From Polyangiaceae bacterium (GTDB lineage: Bacteria > Myxococcota_A > Polyangia > Polyangiales > Polyangiaceae), in NCBI GenBank assembly GCA_016715885.1, contig JADJXL010000018.1, forward strand, positions 620,001-684,000: a stretch of DNA of 64,000 nucleotides. The letters run 5' to 3'. The notes beneath the pieces were generated by a model that ran no database searches, was not told the DNA's origin, and saw only the letters and a list, made by a program, of their open reading frames with translations. This document shows positions 44,872 to 54,428 of the stretch, in pieces (the first letter of the stretch is position 1; every line of letters starts with the position of its first letter). A program made the position numbers and the translations under genes.

Positions 44872-47337
44872 TCAGTTGGCGCAAAGGTCCGGGTTCATTG
44901 AAATATCGGCTGCTCGAACGGACAGCGGAGCACCTTTGATATCCGCAACGAATTTGTTCCAGCGCTTTTGGTCGAACACCAATCTCTCCGTGTCGCCAAC
45001 GATCTTCCAATCCCACATCAGGTTGCGCACCGTGCAGATTGCATACGTGTGCGCAGGCCGCGTGACGTCCTTTTTCAAAACGGCGGCGAGCGCTCCGAGA
45101 CCGGCCTCGAATGCAGCTTGACCGGTCGGGTCCCCGTAGGACCATTCCGTCTTCCATTGACGCGTCGTGCTTCCGAGGCGGTACAACAAATTCGAACGCA
45201 GGATCTCGGCGGCATCGATGGTCCGTGACCACTCCACGAACAAATCATGATTGCCCAGCACAGCGTGGATGCGACCAGCCGCCAATTGCCGAGCGCGCAA
45301 GGAGCCTGCATTGTCGAGAACGATCGGCCAAACGTCTTTGCGGTCGACGTCGAATCGCGAAAGGAAAAACAAACGTTCGTCAGAAATGTCCGCATTGGGG
45401 AGCCCGTCGTACAGCTTCGACCATTCATTCGCCCAGGGTTCCGCTGCGCCAATGACTTCGGTGCAGGCTTCGTACGATGATATGTACGATAGACCGAATG
45501 GTTTTGGCAGTGTGGTGAACGCACTTCGTATCGTATCGGACCAGGCGGGATCCGGCAATGCAATGGCTGCTTCGCAAGCTCGTTCGAGGGCCACGGCTTG
45601 CGCTGCATCCGAATGCAATTCATTCAAAAATGTGGCAAGGTTCGTCGGATCGATGGGCAATTGGGCACCGTCTGCCACGGCGAGTGCGCGGGCCTGATGC
45701 ACGCCGGGCAGCGTGAGAAATGTGGCAAGCTGTTCCGACGTCGACGGTATGGTCCTCGAAACGAGGAAATCAGGCAATTCGTTGTCGACTGCAAAGATTT
45801 CCCATGGCGGGTGAACGTCGTCGGGGTCGAGCACGAGCAGTTCTTGCGGGTCAATCGATTCGACCGCATTCAGTTCGCCGCGAAGAACCGTTTTCCTGCG
45901 CCGAGTACCGTCCGGAGCAACCCATTCATATTGGACGGGCGCGAGCAATGCGCCTTCGGCGTCGGTCACCGTTATCGTTGCGTCGGCTTCCGATACCAAG
46001 ATCCGGGGCAATGCTCGAGCTGACAATGCTTGCCGGAGTTTGTCCGCGCCGAGCGGCTCGAAATGGGGCGCAAATGCTTGCACCACGTCTTCCGTGCCGA
46101 TGTTGCCCATTCGGTGCTTTTCCAGCAGGTCGCGAAGCGTACCGAAAAACGTTTCATCTCCAACGACTTTGCGAATTTGCGTAAAAAACCAAGCGGATCG
46201 CCCATAAGGCCCCGAGTCGTATTTGTTGTTGGGCAGTTTTTCCGGAGCCCATACCGCTTGCCCATCCACCACGTAAAACGCATGGCCATTCAGCGTTCCT
46301 GCACCACTTGCATCGATGTGGGAACGCACGAGCTCTTCTTCGAGCAGCGTCGCCATGCCTTCTTTGATCCACAAATCGTCCCACGTTTTGATCGAAACGA
46401 GGTCACCAAACCATTGATGCGCAAGCTCGTGGGCGGCGAGGCCCAAGTCGCCATAAAGCCCCGGCGCCGTGCTCGATGTTTCCCGTTGAAAACTGATTCC
46501 GGCATTCTCCATGCCTCCGGACATGTGCCCAGGCAGAAGCACCAGCGCATAACGCTCGAAGGGGTAGGGACCGAAGAGTTTTTCCATTTCGCCGGTCATT
46601 CGGGCGAGCTCCGATGCCATCGTGGCATGATCCCCGGGCAAACCTTTGCGGTGCCAAACTTCGATGGGCACATCGCCATGTTTCGTGGCATGCACGTCGA
46701 ATTCGGAGACGGCAAACGCCATGAGGTACGGTGGCAATGGATACGCCGTTTCGTAACGCATGTACCGTGACGAACCTCGATTTTCGTCGGTCACGAGTGT
46801 TCCATTGGCGATGAGTGTTTCGTGTGGAGCGACGCGTAGTCCCGCAGAAAAAAGCGCGCGGTCGGAAGGAGCGTCATGCGAGGGCATCCATTGACGCACG
46901 CCGTCGGGCTCGGAATCGGTGAACACGGCGCGAATGTCGATCGGATCGCCTTCGCGCTTGCCAATGGGGCGCAGGTTGTCGCTCGGAGCCGCCTCGTAGT
47001 CGATGGATAGAACGATGGGCGTATTCTTTTTTGCTTGCACGTCGTCGAGCGACACCCACAAACGCTTTTCCGGTTCCATCTCGAAGTCGACCTCGCCAAC
47101 GCCTTCGATGCGCACTGCTTGGACGTCGACGGAACTATCCAGCTCGAGGCCGGTAAGGGCGTTCTCCGTTGGGGCGAGCGTGATGCGTACCGTTGCGACG
47201 AGGCGGCTTCTTTGCCAATCGTATTCGGCATCGAGGTCGTATCGTTCGACGTCGTAACTTCGGCTGCCGCGGTCGTGACCACAGGCCGAAAGAAGCAATG
47301 CGGCAGAGAAGGGGAGGGCAAGGCGAAGAAGTTTCAT
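44872..47337 (-). CDS. M1 family aminopeptidase lipoprotein
   Basis: 821 residues. Lipobox ALLLSAC|GHDRG, then the M1 architecture: N-terminal beta saddle, substrate loop GGMENAG (GAMEN-type), and zinc motif HELAHQWFGD with the third ligand Glu 18 residues on (WIKEGMATLLEEE). A long ERAP/APN-like helical C-terminal domain follows. It would trim N-terminal residues from extracytoplasmic peptides. Start ATG 47337 is used rather than seven codons upstream because it gives a proper signal peptide. It is the promoter-proximal gene of the two-peptidase operon. Confidence 0.9.
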   Translation of the reverse strand: MKLLRLALPFSAALLLSACGHDRGSRSYDVERYDLDAEYDWQRSRLVATVRITLAPTENALTGLELDSSVDVQAVRIEGVGEVDFEMEPEKRLWVSLDDVQAKKNTPIVLSIDYEAAPSDNLRPIGKREGDPIDIRAVFTDSEPDGVRQWMPSHDAPSDRALFSAGLRVAPHETLIANGTLVTDENRGSSRYMRYETAYPLPPYLMAFAVSEFDVHATKHGDVPIEVWHRKGLPGDHATMASELARMTGEMEKLFGPYPFERYALVLLPGHMSGGMENAGISFQRETSSTAPGLYGDLGLAAHELAHQWFGDLVSIKTWDDLWIKEGMATLLEEELVRSHIDASGAGTLNGHAFYVVDGQAVWAPEKLPNNKYDSGPYGRSAWFFTQIRKVVGDETFFGTLRDLLEKHRMGNIGTEDVVQAFAPHFEPLGADKLRQALSARALPRILVSEADATITVTDAEGALLAPVQYEWVAPDGTRRRKTVLRGELNAVESIDPQELLVLDPDDVHPPWEIFAVDNELPDFLVSRTIPSTSEQLATFLTLPGVHQARALAVADGAQLPIDPTNLATFLNELHSDAAQAVALERACEAAIALPDPAWSDTIRSAFTTLPKPFGLSYISSYEACTEVIGAAEPWANEWSKLYDGLPNADISDERLFFLSRFDVDRKDVWPIVLDNAGSLRARQLAAGRIHAVLGNHDLFVEWSRTIDAAEILRSNLLYRLGSTTRQWKTEWSYGDPTGQAAFEAGLGALAAVLKKDVTRPAHTYAICTVRNLMWDWKIVGDTERLVFDQKRWNKFVADIKGAPLSVRAADISMNPDLCAN

Positions 47338-47504
47338 GACGATTGGATACGGTAGCATCGGGCGTGCCGACGCGCATCCAAGGACTTTATGGGCGAAGAA
47401 TGGGACGGATTACTCCAATTGAGCAATCGTATTGCACGATTTGTGAATCGGCATTTGCGCGGATCGTGCAGCGACCCGCGGGGATGCGCAAAATTGGTTC
47501 GACC

Positions 47505-49346
47505 TTACTGGATCAGGCGCTTGATCTCGCCCGACGCCACGTACGAACCGCCACCCGCCGCTTCGACGACGGATTCGCATACGTACAGCACGCCAAGCTC
47601 GCGAATGCTGCGCGGGAAACGAATGTTGTAGTTCGGGTCGAACCCGTCAGAAACCACGCGTGCGCGTAGCTTTTTCCCTTCAGGCACGCATTGCACCAAG
47701 ATTCCTGTGCCGATATCGGTGCACGTCGGCAAATCCGCCGCCGTCGCCGGCGTCTTTGCAGCCTTCGACGACCCAGCGCTCGATGAACGCCGGCTTCCAC
47801 CACCCGCCGGCACAACCGTTTCACCGGGCCGCAAGAGGCGCCGAATGTTGCCTTGAACGCGATAAAAGCTCCCGTCGGCGCTCGTCACGACCTGATCGAC
47901 CAAATACGACACGCCCTCTTCGCGAATGGCACGCGGGAACTGCACGTTCTTGCCGTGGTCGAATCCGTCGGATACCACCTTGATGCGCAGCTTGCCGCCT
48001 TCCTTTTCGCACTTCAATACGATGCCACCATCGGCGCTCGTGACGGTCTGCAAACTCGCCGACGATCCGCCCGTCGTACCGCGTTGCGCCAGATCTCCGC
48101 GATTACGCGTCCCGGCCTGATACGATTGATCGCGCAATTCCTTGCGGAGCACGCCGTCGAAAGCTCGCTTCTCCAAACGATCGGCAAAATGTTCGAGTTG
48201 ATCGATTTCCTCGGCAAACTCGAATTGATTCGCCAGCGGGCTCTGGCGCAAATCGTCGGCGATCTTGCGCAATTTCTGACCGGCCGTCTTGTGATCGCCC
48301 TTGTCCGCAAGCTCGACCGCTTCGTCTTTCGCCTTCGCGATTTCAAGACGTCGAGCTTCCCCGACGACCTTCAAATCTTGCGTCGCTGCCGCAGCTTCTT
48401 CCGCCGTACCGATATCGGCCGTAACGACGAATTCGCCCGTCAGGTCCTTGATCGACCCATCCACGACCGCTTGGAATCCATAGGAAATCCGCGCGAGCGC
48501 TACCGACCCCGACTTCGCCGGCGCCTTCACCTGAAGCTCCAACGCCAATACTTTTTCTTCGACCGCGTACACGTCGCCCAGCTTCACCTGAAGCTCGTCA
48601 CCCTTTTCTTCCGTGCGGTACTTGTTGAGCACCCAGCCATGTTCGACATGTTCGCCCGGACGAACTTTGACCAAGAGGTTTTGCCCGACGACCGAGGACA
48701 AACCTTCGAGCTCGATCTTGAAAACCTGCTCCACGTCTTCCGGCGATTCGATGAAGTAGAAGTTGCCCTCGGCTTCTCGCGCCATGCCAATCAAGAGATC
48801 TTCATTGAAGCCGGAACCGAACCCGAGCGTGGTGGTGACGACGCCTTCGCGCGCTTTTTCACCGGCCGTTTTCTTGAGCACCGCGGGATCGGTAATGCCC
48901 ATGTTCGCTTGACCGTCCGTGAGGAGCAGCACGCGATTGACTTCATCGGGCTTGGCATGCTGTTTGACGTGTTTGATGCCTTCGAGCCACCCGCCGGCGA
49001 GGTTCGTGCAGCCACCCGCGCGCACGTTGCCAATGCGCTGCTGAATGGCTTTCTTGTCCTTGACATTGGCATGCGGAACGATCGTGTCGACGTCATCGTC
49101 GTAAATGACCACGCTGAGCAAGTCTTCGTCGGCCATTTCGCCAACGACCGCTTGCGCGGCCTTGATGGCTTGGCGCAGTGGCGTGCCACCCATGGATCCC
49201 GACCGATCGAGCACGAGACTCACGTTCAGTTTCCGTCGCGGAACATCTTCCTTTTTGCCATCGGCGCCGAAGCGGATGACGAGCGAGACCTTGGTCGTTT
49301 CGCCGACGACAATCGTCGGTTGACTCAGTGCATAGGTGGCTTTCAC
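47505..49346 (-). CDS. VWA domain protein with duplicated C-terminal domain
   Basis: 613 residues. The VWA domain (MIDAS DRSGSMGG, then TNLAGGW and LLLTDGQANMG) lies near the N-terminus, as in YfbK or chloride-channel-like VWA proteins, but there is no signal peptide. After a helical segment there are two copies of a domain of about 70 residues, each with KLRxxVVSDGFDxxxNxxFPR-x-IRExGVxY. The duplicated module is not one I can name. GTG start at 49344-49346. It is divergent from a second, secreted VWA gene. Confidence 0.8.
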   Translation of the reverse strand: MKATYALSQPTIVVGETTKVSLVIRFGADGKKEDVPRRKLNVSLVLDRSGSMGGTPLRQAIKAAQAVVGEMADEDLLSVVIYDDDVDTIVPHANVKDKKAIQQRIGNVRAGGCTNLAGGWLEGIKHVKQHAKPDEVNRVLLLTDGQANMGITDPAVLKKTAGEKAREGVVTTTLGFGSGFNEDLLIGMAREAEGNFYFIESPEDVEQVFKIELEGLSSVVGQNLLVKVRPGEHVEHGWVLNKYRTEEKGDELQVKLGDVYAVEEKVLALELQVKAPAKSGSVALARISYGFQAVVDGSIKDLTGEFVVTADIGTAEEAAAATQDLKVVGEARRLEIAKAKDEAVELADKGDHKTAGQKLRKIADDLRQSPLANQFEFAEEIDQLEHFADRLEKRAFDGVLRKELRDQSYQAGTRNRGDLAQRGTTGGSSASLQTVTSADGGIVLKCEKEGGKLRIKVVSDGFDHGKNVQFPRAIREEGVSYLVDQVVTSADGSFYRVQGNIRRLLRPGETVVPAGGGSRRSSSAGSSKAAKTPATAADLPTCTDIGTGILVQCVPEGKKLRARVVSDGFDPNYNIRFPRSIRELGVLYVCESVVEAAGGGSYVASGEIKRLIQ

Positions 49347-49634
49347 GTCAGATACCCCTCGGGACGCGTGATCCGCCGCCGGTTGGCGGCCATGGCGCCC
49401 TCAATGGCGAAACCTTTATCATGAATCGACTCGAACATAAAATCGGGATCCGACGCGAGCATGACGAATGTGCTCCGTCCGCTCGCGGCTGTATCGAGCA
49501 TGCCTTTGCATTCCGACCGTGTGCCACATTGCGCCATGCGTGTTACGTTCGATTCATTGCGTCAATGGTCATTTGCAGTGAAGTGCCCAGGGCATGCGGA
49601 TTGCACTTACGCCGTGTCCATCTTGGAGGTCCCT

Positions 49635-51227
49635 ATGAGAAGCTATTCGCGTTCATCCATTGCACTCTTTGCGTTCGCCTTCGTGGCGGGGACTGTTGGT
49701 TTGATCGCCTGTTCTGCTGACAGCTCCCATGACGGCGCATGGGACGGGGAAGGATCGGGCGGTTCGAATAATTCGGGTAACGTCAGCGGGAGCTCGTCGT
49801 CGGGGTGGAATGGCGGCGGAAGTGGCGGAGGCGGTTTTCAAGGTACGGGATCGGGTGCGGGTGAACCGCCGCCGCCTCCGCCGCCGCCCGACGGTCCACC
49901 GGATGCGGGCGCGGACGCGGGTCAAGTCACGTGTGACGAGCTCGATCAAACAAAGCCCGTCATCCTTTATCTTTCGGCCGACGACTCGAATTCGATGGCA
50001 TCGCCAGCGCACGTTCGCGAATTGATCGGTCTCGGCGTGTCGCCTTATCCGACCGAGGTTCGGACGTACGAATTCTTGAATTATTACAACGTCGCGTATC
50101 CTGCTCCCGAAGTGGGTAAATTGGCGCTCTTCCCCGAGCTCGATGCGACCGCGGTGCCCGGCGAATTCGACTTCCAAATTGGGGTGCGGTCCTTCGACGC
50201 CGTAAAGCCTCGACGGCCCATGACGATCACGTTTGTCCTGGATACATCGGGCTCCATGGGCGGACCCGGGATCGAACGCGAGCGCGCGGCGGTCAAGGCC
50301 ATTGCACAAAGCCTCACCGAAGGCGATATCGTCAATATGGTCACGTGGAACACGTCGAATAACATCGTCTTGGATGGCCGGGTCGTGACGGGACCGAACG
50401 ATGCGCAGGTATTGGCGCAAGCGAATGCACTCGAAGCGAGCGGCGGGACCGATTTGCACAGCGGGCTCGTGAAAGGCTACCAGCTTGCGGAGAAGCATTA
50501 TGGATCGACGCGGCTCAATCGCGTCATTCTCATCAGCGATGGCGGGGCGAACGTGGGCGTGACGAGCTCGGATTTGATTGGTCTGAAGTCGCAAGATGCA
50601 GACAAGGAGGGCATTTATTTGGTCGGTATCGGCGCCGGTTCGGCCCTTTCGTACTCGGATCAGCTCATGGATGTGGTCACGGACAAGGGTCGTGGCGCAT
50701 ACGTATACTTGGACAATCTTGGCGAAGCGACGCACATGTTCGTGGATCGTTTCGACGAAGTGATGGAAGTGGCTGCGCGCGGGGTTCAAATCGAGCTCAC
50801 GATGCCGTGGTATTTCCAGATGCACAAGTTCTACGGGGAAGAGTATTCGGGCGATCCCAAGGAGATCGAGCCGCAACATCTTGCGCCGAGCGACGCGATG
50901 ATTTTCAATCAGGTGCTCAAGGCGTGCAGCCCGAGCATCATCGAGCCGACCGATACGATTACGGTGCGTGCCAAGTGGAAGACGCCGCTTGCGTATTTGG
51001 ATCAGCAAACGGAGGTGACGATGACCGTGGGTGACTTGCTTTCGGCGCAAAAGGCGGGTTTGCCGAAAGCGAAGGCCATCGTGGCGTATGCCGAAGCGCT
51101 GAAGGCGCCGTCGAAGCAAGCATTCGACGATGCGCTGGCGCTCATCAAAGCGGCCGACCCAGCGAGCACGGACGCGGCGCTGAAAGAAATCGCGTCGCTC
51201 ATCGCAGCGCACCCGAACAATAAATAA
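49635..51227 (+). CDS. VWA domain lipoprotein (YfbK-like)
   Basis: 530 residues. Signal peptide with lipobox VGLIAC|SADS, a Gly/Ser linker and a run of eight Pro. A YfbK-type N-terminal segment follows (LSADDSNSMASPAHVRELI, YPTEVRTYEFLNYY), then a VWA domain with intact MIDAS DTSGSMGG and TDLHSGL. This layout fits surface-exposed adhesion or binding. GGAGGT precedes ATG 49635. The stop is 1 bp from the convergent Rieske gene. Confidence 0.85.
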   Translation: MRSYSRSSIALFAFAFVAGTVGLIACSADSSHDGAWDGEGSGGSNNSGNVSGSSSSGWNGGGSGGGGFQGTGSGAGEPPPPPPPPDGPPDAGADAGQVTCDELDQTKPVILYLSADDSNSMASPAHVRELIGLGVSPYPTEVRTYEFLNYYNVAYPAPEVGKLALFPELDATAVPGEFDFQIGVRSFDAVKPRRPMTITFVLDTSGSMGGPGIERERAAVKAIAQSLTEGDIVNMVTWNTSNNIVLDGRVVTGPNDAQVLAQANALEASGGTDLHSGLVKGYQLAEKHYGSTRLNRVILISDGGANVGVTSSDLIGLKSQDADKEGIYLVGIGAGSALSYSDQLMDVVTDKGRGAYVYLDNLGEATHMFVDRFDEVMEVAARGVQIELTMPWYFQMHKFYGEEYSGDPKEIEPQHLAPSDAMIFNQVLKACSPSIIEPTDTITVRAKWKTPLAYLDQQTEVTMTVGDLLSAQKAGLPKAKAIVAYAEALKAPSKQAFDDALALIKAADPASTDAALKEIASLIAAHPNNK

Positions 51228-51228
51228 A

Positions 51229-52395
51229 TCACACCGCCAGCTTCACGTCTTCTTCGTGAAGCTCGTCGCTTTTGCCTGAATCCCCCCGTTCCGCTTGCCG
51301 CATGAGCCGCCAGATGTGCCTGCCGAGCACGTCGATTTCCGTCGACGCGTATTGCTCGCCGCCGAAGCGCTGAATGTTGCGCGTTTGCAAAGCGAGCAGC
51401 TCGGCATCTTGGGCAAACACTTTGAGCCCCAACGGCATGAGCAATGGCGCGAGCAGCCAACCCGGAAAGATACGCACTTTGAAGCTGACCACGGCGTAAA
51501 TGTGCGTCAGAAAATCCGACACGGGCGTCATCGCCGCAGAAACATAAAAATGGTTTTCTGTGCCAATCTTGTATTCTACCTCCGCGATCGACGGCAAAAT
51601 GAAGCGATCGAAATGCGTGACGACGCCGCCCGAGGGAGACAGAATGCGCGCCACGATTCCCGTGGGCCTGGGTTCGCCGATGTATTCGGCAACGACTCGA
51701 TCGTGGCTGCGCGTCACGTGCGCCGTGATTTCAATGCCGCGCGGTTTCGACCGAAAAAGACCGCGATGCAAAAATTGCGTATGGGGCACGTCGAGCGCAT
51801 TTTCGAGGGCTGCATGCATCGTCGAATTCGCTTCGACGCGCCTACGCACGGCCGTGTATCCCTTGCCCAGCCGAGGAAACGCATAAGGTACGGTGGTGGG
51901 CTCTTCGTTCGGTGTGGAATATACCCAGACAAACCCGTCGGATTCCATCGCGGCGTAACCTGGAGCATGCTGCGCTTTGTTCACCGACCCCCCGACCAGA
52001 GACGGGACGAACTTGCACGTGCCTTTGCGATCGAAACGCCAGCCGTGATAAGGACATTGAAGCTGCCCTTCGACGACTTCGCCAATCGATAACGGTACGT
52101 TACGATGTGGACAACGGTCGAGCAACGCTCCGGGTTTTCCGTCGCCGTCGCGGAACAGCACGAGCGGCACGCCGAGCAGTGTACGCGCGATGGGGACTTC
52201 ACCCAGCTCGCGCGAATCTGCCACGATGAACCAGTGCCCTGGAAGCCTTGCTACGGAGGCGCGGACTTTTGCGCGAGGTGGCGCGAGCAGGCTTTCGGCG
52301 GGCACAAGGCGCGCGTCATCGTTGCGCGGTGCAGAATCATCGTTGGCGTCGGGACCCATCGCGGCAAGCGTTCCGCGTTTTGGGGCCTTTGGCAA
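51229..52395 (-). CDS. Rieske non-heme iron oxygenase, alpha-subunit type
   Basis: 388 residues. The Rieske [2Fe-2S] ligands are C95 and H97 in CPHRN and C114 and H117 in CPYHGW. The catalytic domain has ENALDVPHTQFLHRG, carrying the bridging Asp and two His ligands of the mononuclear iron. The family hydroxylates or demethylates aromatic or sterol-like substrates with electrons from a reductase and ferredoxin, which are not encoded here. The C-terminal hydrophobic segment (GWLLAPLLMPLGLKVF) suggests membrane association, as in chlorophyllide- or cholesterol-type oxygenases. M1 or M13 (52359) may be the start. Confidence 0.85.
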   Translation of the reverse strand: MPKAPKRGTLAAMGPDANDDSAPRNDDARLVPAESLLAPPRAKVRASVARLPGHWFIVADSRELGEVPIARTLLGVPLVLFRDGDGKPGALLDRCPHRNVPLSIGEVVEGQLQCPYHGWRFDRKGTCKFVPSLVGGSVNKAQHAPGYAAMESDGFVWVYSTPNEEPTTVPYAFPRLGKGYTAVRRRVEANSTMHAALENALDVPHTQFLHRGLFRSKPRGIEITAHVTRSHDRVVAEYIGEPRPTGIVARILSPSGGVVTHFDRFILPSIAEVEYKIGTENHFYVSAAMTPVSDFLTHIYAVVSFKVRIFPGWLLAPLLMPLGLKVFAQDAELLALQTRNIQRFGGEQYASTEIDVLGRHIWRLMRQAERGDSGKSDELHEEDVKLAV

Positions 52396-52446
52396 GCATG
52401 AAAATCCTCGAACACATCACCCGCGGTCGTGGTATCCATATCGTTC

Positions 52447-53178
52447 ATGAACAAAACCATTTCCGTTCTTTACTTGGGCACAGTAGCAGCAGGTCTTTCG
52501 GTCGTTCTCGGCGGTTGCGGCAGCGACGTCGCAAGCACCGTGACGACGACGTCGTCGGGAACGTCGTCTTCGAGCGGCGGTGGAGCTGGTGGCGAGGGAG
52601 GCATGGCTGGAGCAGCCGGGGCGGGTGGAATGGGCGGGATGGCCGGAGCTGGAGGCTCGGGCGGGGCGGGCGGCGGCATGGCGGGAGCTGGAGGCATGGG
52701 CGGTGGAGGGCCGACGTGTGCCAAACCGGGCAATCCGTGTGGAGATTGCTTGTTCGACCAGTGCAACCTTGCCTATTGCGGTTGCCAAGACGAGGCGGAT
52801 TGCACGGGCCTCATTGGGTGCATTCAAGCCTGTCCGCCCATGATGCCCGATTGTGCCAGCGGATGTTACGCGATGCATGCAGCAGGGTTTGCCGAATTCA
52901 CCATTGCATCGAGCTGCGCCGGCACACTTTGCGCGCCCTCCTGTCCGGGGTCCGATCAAGTCAAAGCGTGCGACCTTTGCTTGGCCCAACAATGCGAAAT
53001 GCAACTCGAAGCATGCCTCGGCAATGCCGAATGCTTCCCGCTCATCGATTGCAATGAGGCTTGCATGGGGAACATGGGCTGCCAGCAGCAGTGCGTCGCG
53101 ATGTATCCGAATGGCGTGCCCGTCGTGCAAGCACTATTCCAATGCGCCGGAATGGGTTGCGGCATGGCGTGTAATTGA
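52447..53178 (+). CDS. Gly-rich, Cys-rich lipoprotein
   Basis: 243 residues. Lipobox VVLGGC|GSDV, then a Gly/Ala/Met-rich low-complexity linker. The mature domain has two similar Cys-rich halves (CGDCLFDQCNLAYCGCQDEA and CDLCLAQQCEMQLEACLGN). The C-x2-C-x3-QC spacing repeats in both, which suggests a duplicated disulfide-knotted module. Proteins of this layout are frequent in large myxobacterial genomes and have no known function. ATG 52447 gives the correct signal peptide. Confidence 0.75.
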   Translation: MNKTISVLYLGTVAAGLSVVLGGCGSDVASTVTTTSSGTSSSSGGGAGGEGGMAGAAGAGGMGGMAGAGGSGGAGGGMAGAGGMGGGGPTCAKPGNPCGDCLFDQCNLAYCGCQDEADCTGLIGCIQACPPMMPDCASGCYAMHAAGFAEFTIASSCAGTLCAPSCPGSDQVKACDLCLAQQCEMQLEACLGNAECFPLIDCNEACMGNMGCQQQCVAMYPNGVPVVQALFQCAGMGCGMACN

Positions 53179-53316
53179 CGCGAGTCCTGCATCCCCGTTG
53201 CTCGCCGAGCCCCTCCTCGGTGCAAAATCCGATGCATCTTTCTTTACGTCGTTCGTCTTTGCGAGTAACCTCGCGCGGCTCACGTGCGGCGTGTACCTCG
53301 AACGAACTCCAAAACC

Positions 53317-54390
53317 ATGAATGCAAGATCTCTGCTTCGCCCTTCGCATCTCGCTGCTTTGGCGCTCGCGCTGCCCGCGTCGTTCATCGGCTGCGGCGGC
53401 GGGACCTACCAAACGCCCGTGTATGACGACCCGTTTGCTCAGAGCGGCGGTGATCGCGATGGTGATGGCATCTCGGACATGAGCGACCAATGCGTCAACG
53501 ATCCCGAGGACGGGATCCTGCCCAAAGCCAACGACGGCTGTCCTGCCACAGACCCGGACAACGATGGAATTTTGCTGGCCGATGATCGTTGTCCCGATGC
53601 CAAAGAAGACGGTGCGCCGCCAAACCCCACGGATGGATGCCCCACCGACGATACCGATCAAGACGGCGTGGCCAATGCAAAGGACGCATGTCCCGCGCAG
53701 GCCGAGGACAACTTGCCGCCGAATCCGAACGATGGTTGTCCATCGCCCGACACGGATGGGGATGGCATAGCCGATGTACACGACAAGTGCCCATCGGAAA
53801 AAGAAACGATGAATGGCAATCGTGACGATGACGGTTGTCCCGACCAGGCCGCCGGCGAAGTTGCTTACGACGATAAATCGCACGAAATCGTCATTCCCGA
53901 AACACGCAAAATCGATTTCCAGCTCGATTCGGCAGAAATACAGCCGGAAGCCCGGCCGACGATTGCCGAAATCGCCAAGATTTTGAAGCAATACCCGCAA
54001 ATCCAACGCCTCGAAATCGAAGGACACGCGTCCACCAAAGGCGACAAGTACTACAACGTGAACCTCACGGAAAAGCGTGCGCGAGCCGTCGCGCAGGCGC
54101 TCGTCGATGCAGGTGTCGAAGAAAACCGGCTCGTGCCCATTGGTTATGGCGAATATTGCCCCGCCATCGATCGAGGGGACGAAGTCGACGATCCCGTCAA
54201 TCGCCGCGTGCTGCTCAAAGCCGTGCAAGTGAGCGGCGTTTGGCAAGACGTACCTCGTGGCTGCTGGCGCGCCAAAGCCGCCGGAATCGATCCCACCAAA
54301 CGTAAGCCAGGGCTGTCGCAATCTCAAGCGCCGAGCCCCGGACCAACCAATCCCACGCCTCCTCCCGTCACGCCTGCAGGGGGCGCCTGA
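53317..54390 (+). CDS. OmpA-family lipoprotein with TSP3 repeats
   Basis: 357 residues. Lipobox ASFIGC|GGG, then four to five thrombospondin type-3 calcium-binding repeats (DRDGDGISDMSDQC, DPDNDGILLADDRC, DTDGDGIADVHDKC). An OmpA/Pal peptidoglycan-binding domain follows (KIDFQLDSAEIQPEARPTI, RLEIEGHASTKGDKYYNVNL, NRRVLLK), with a Pro-rich tail. It would tie the outer membrane to the cell wall, with Ca2+ stiffening the stalk. It lies just upstream of the collagen-like lipoprotein on the same strand, 38 bp apart. Confidence 0.9.
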   Translation: MNARSLLRPSHLAALALALPASFIGCGGGTYQTPVYDDPFAQSGGDRDGDGISDMSDQCVNDPEDGILPKANDGCPATDPDNDGILLADDRCPDAKEDGAPPNPTDGCPTDDTDQDGVANAKDACPAQAEDNLPPNPNDGCPSPDTDGDGIADVHDKCPSEKETMNGNRDDDGCPDQAAGEVAYDDKSHEIVIPETRKIDFQLDSAEIQPEARPTIAEIAKILKQYPQIQRLEIEGHASTKGDKYYNVNLTEKRARAVAQALVDAGVEENRLVPIGYGEYCPAIDRGDEVDDPVNRRVLLKAVQVSGVWQDVPRGCWRAKAAGIDPTKRKPGLSQSQAPSPGPTNPTPPPVTPAGGA

Positions 54391-54428
54391 GCGTGAAACG
54401 TTCTCTCTCAACCTTGGAGCACTCTACC

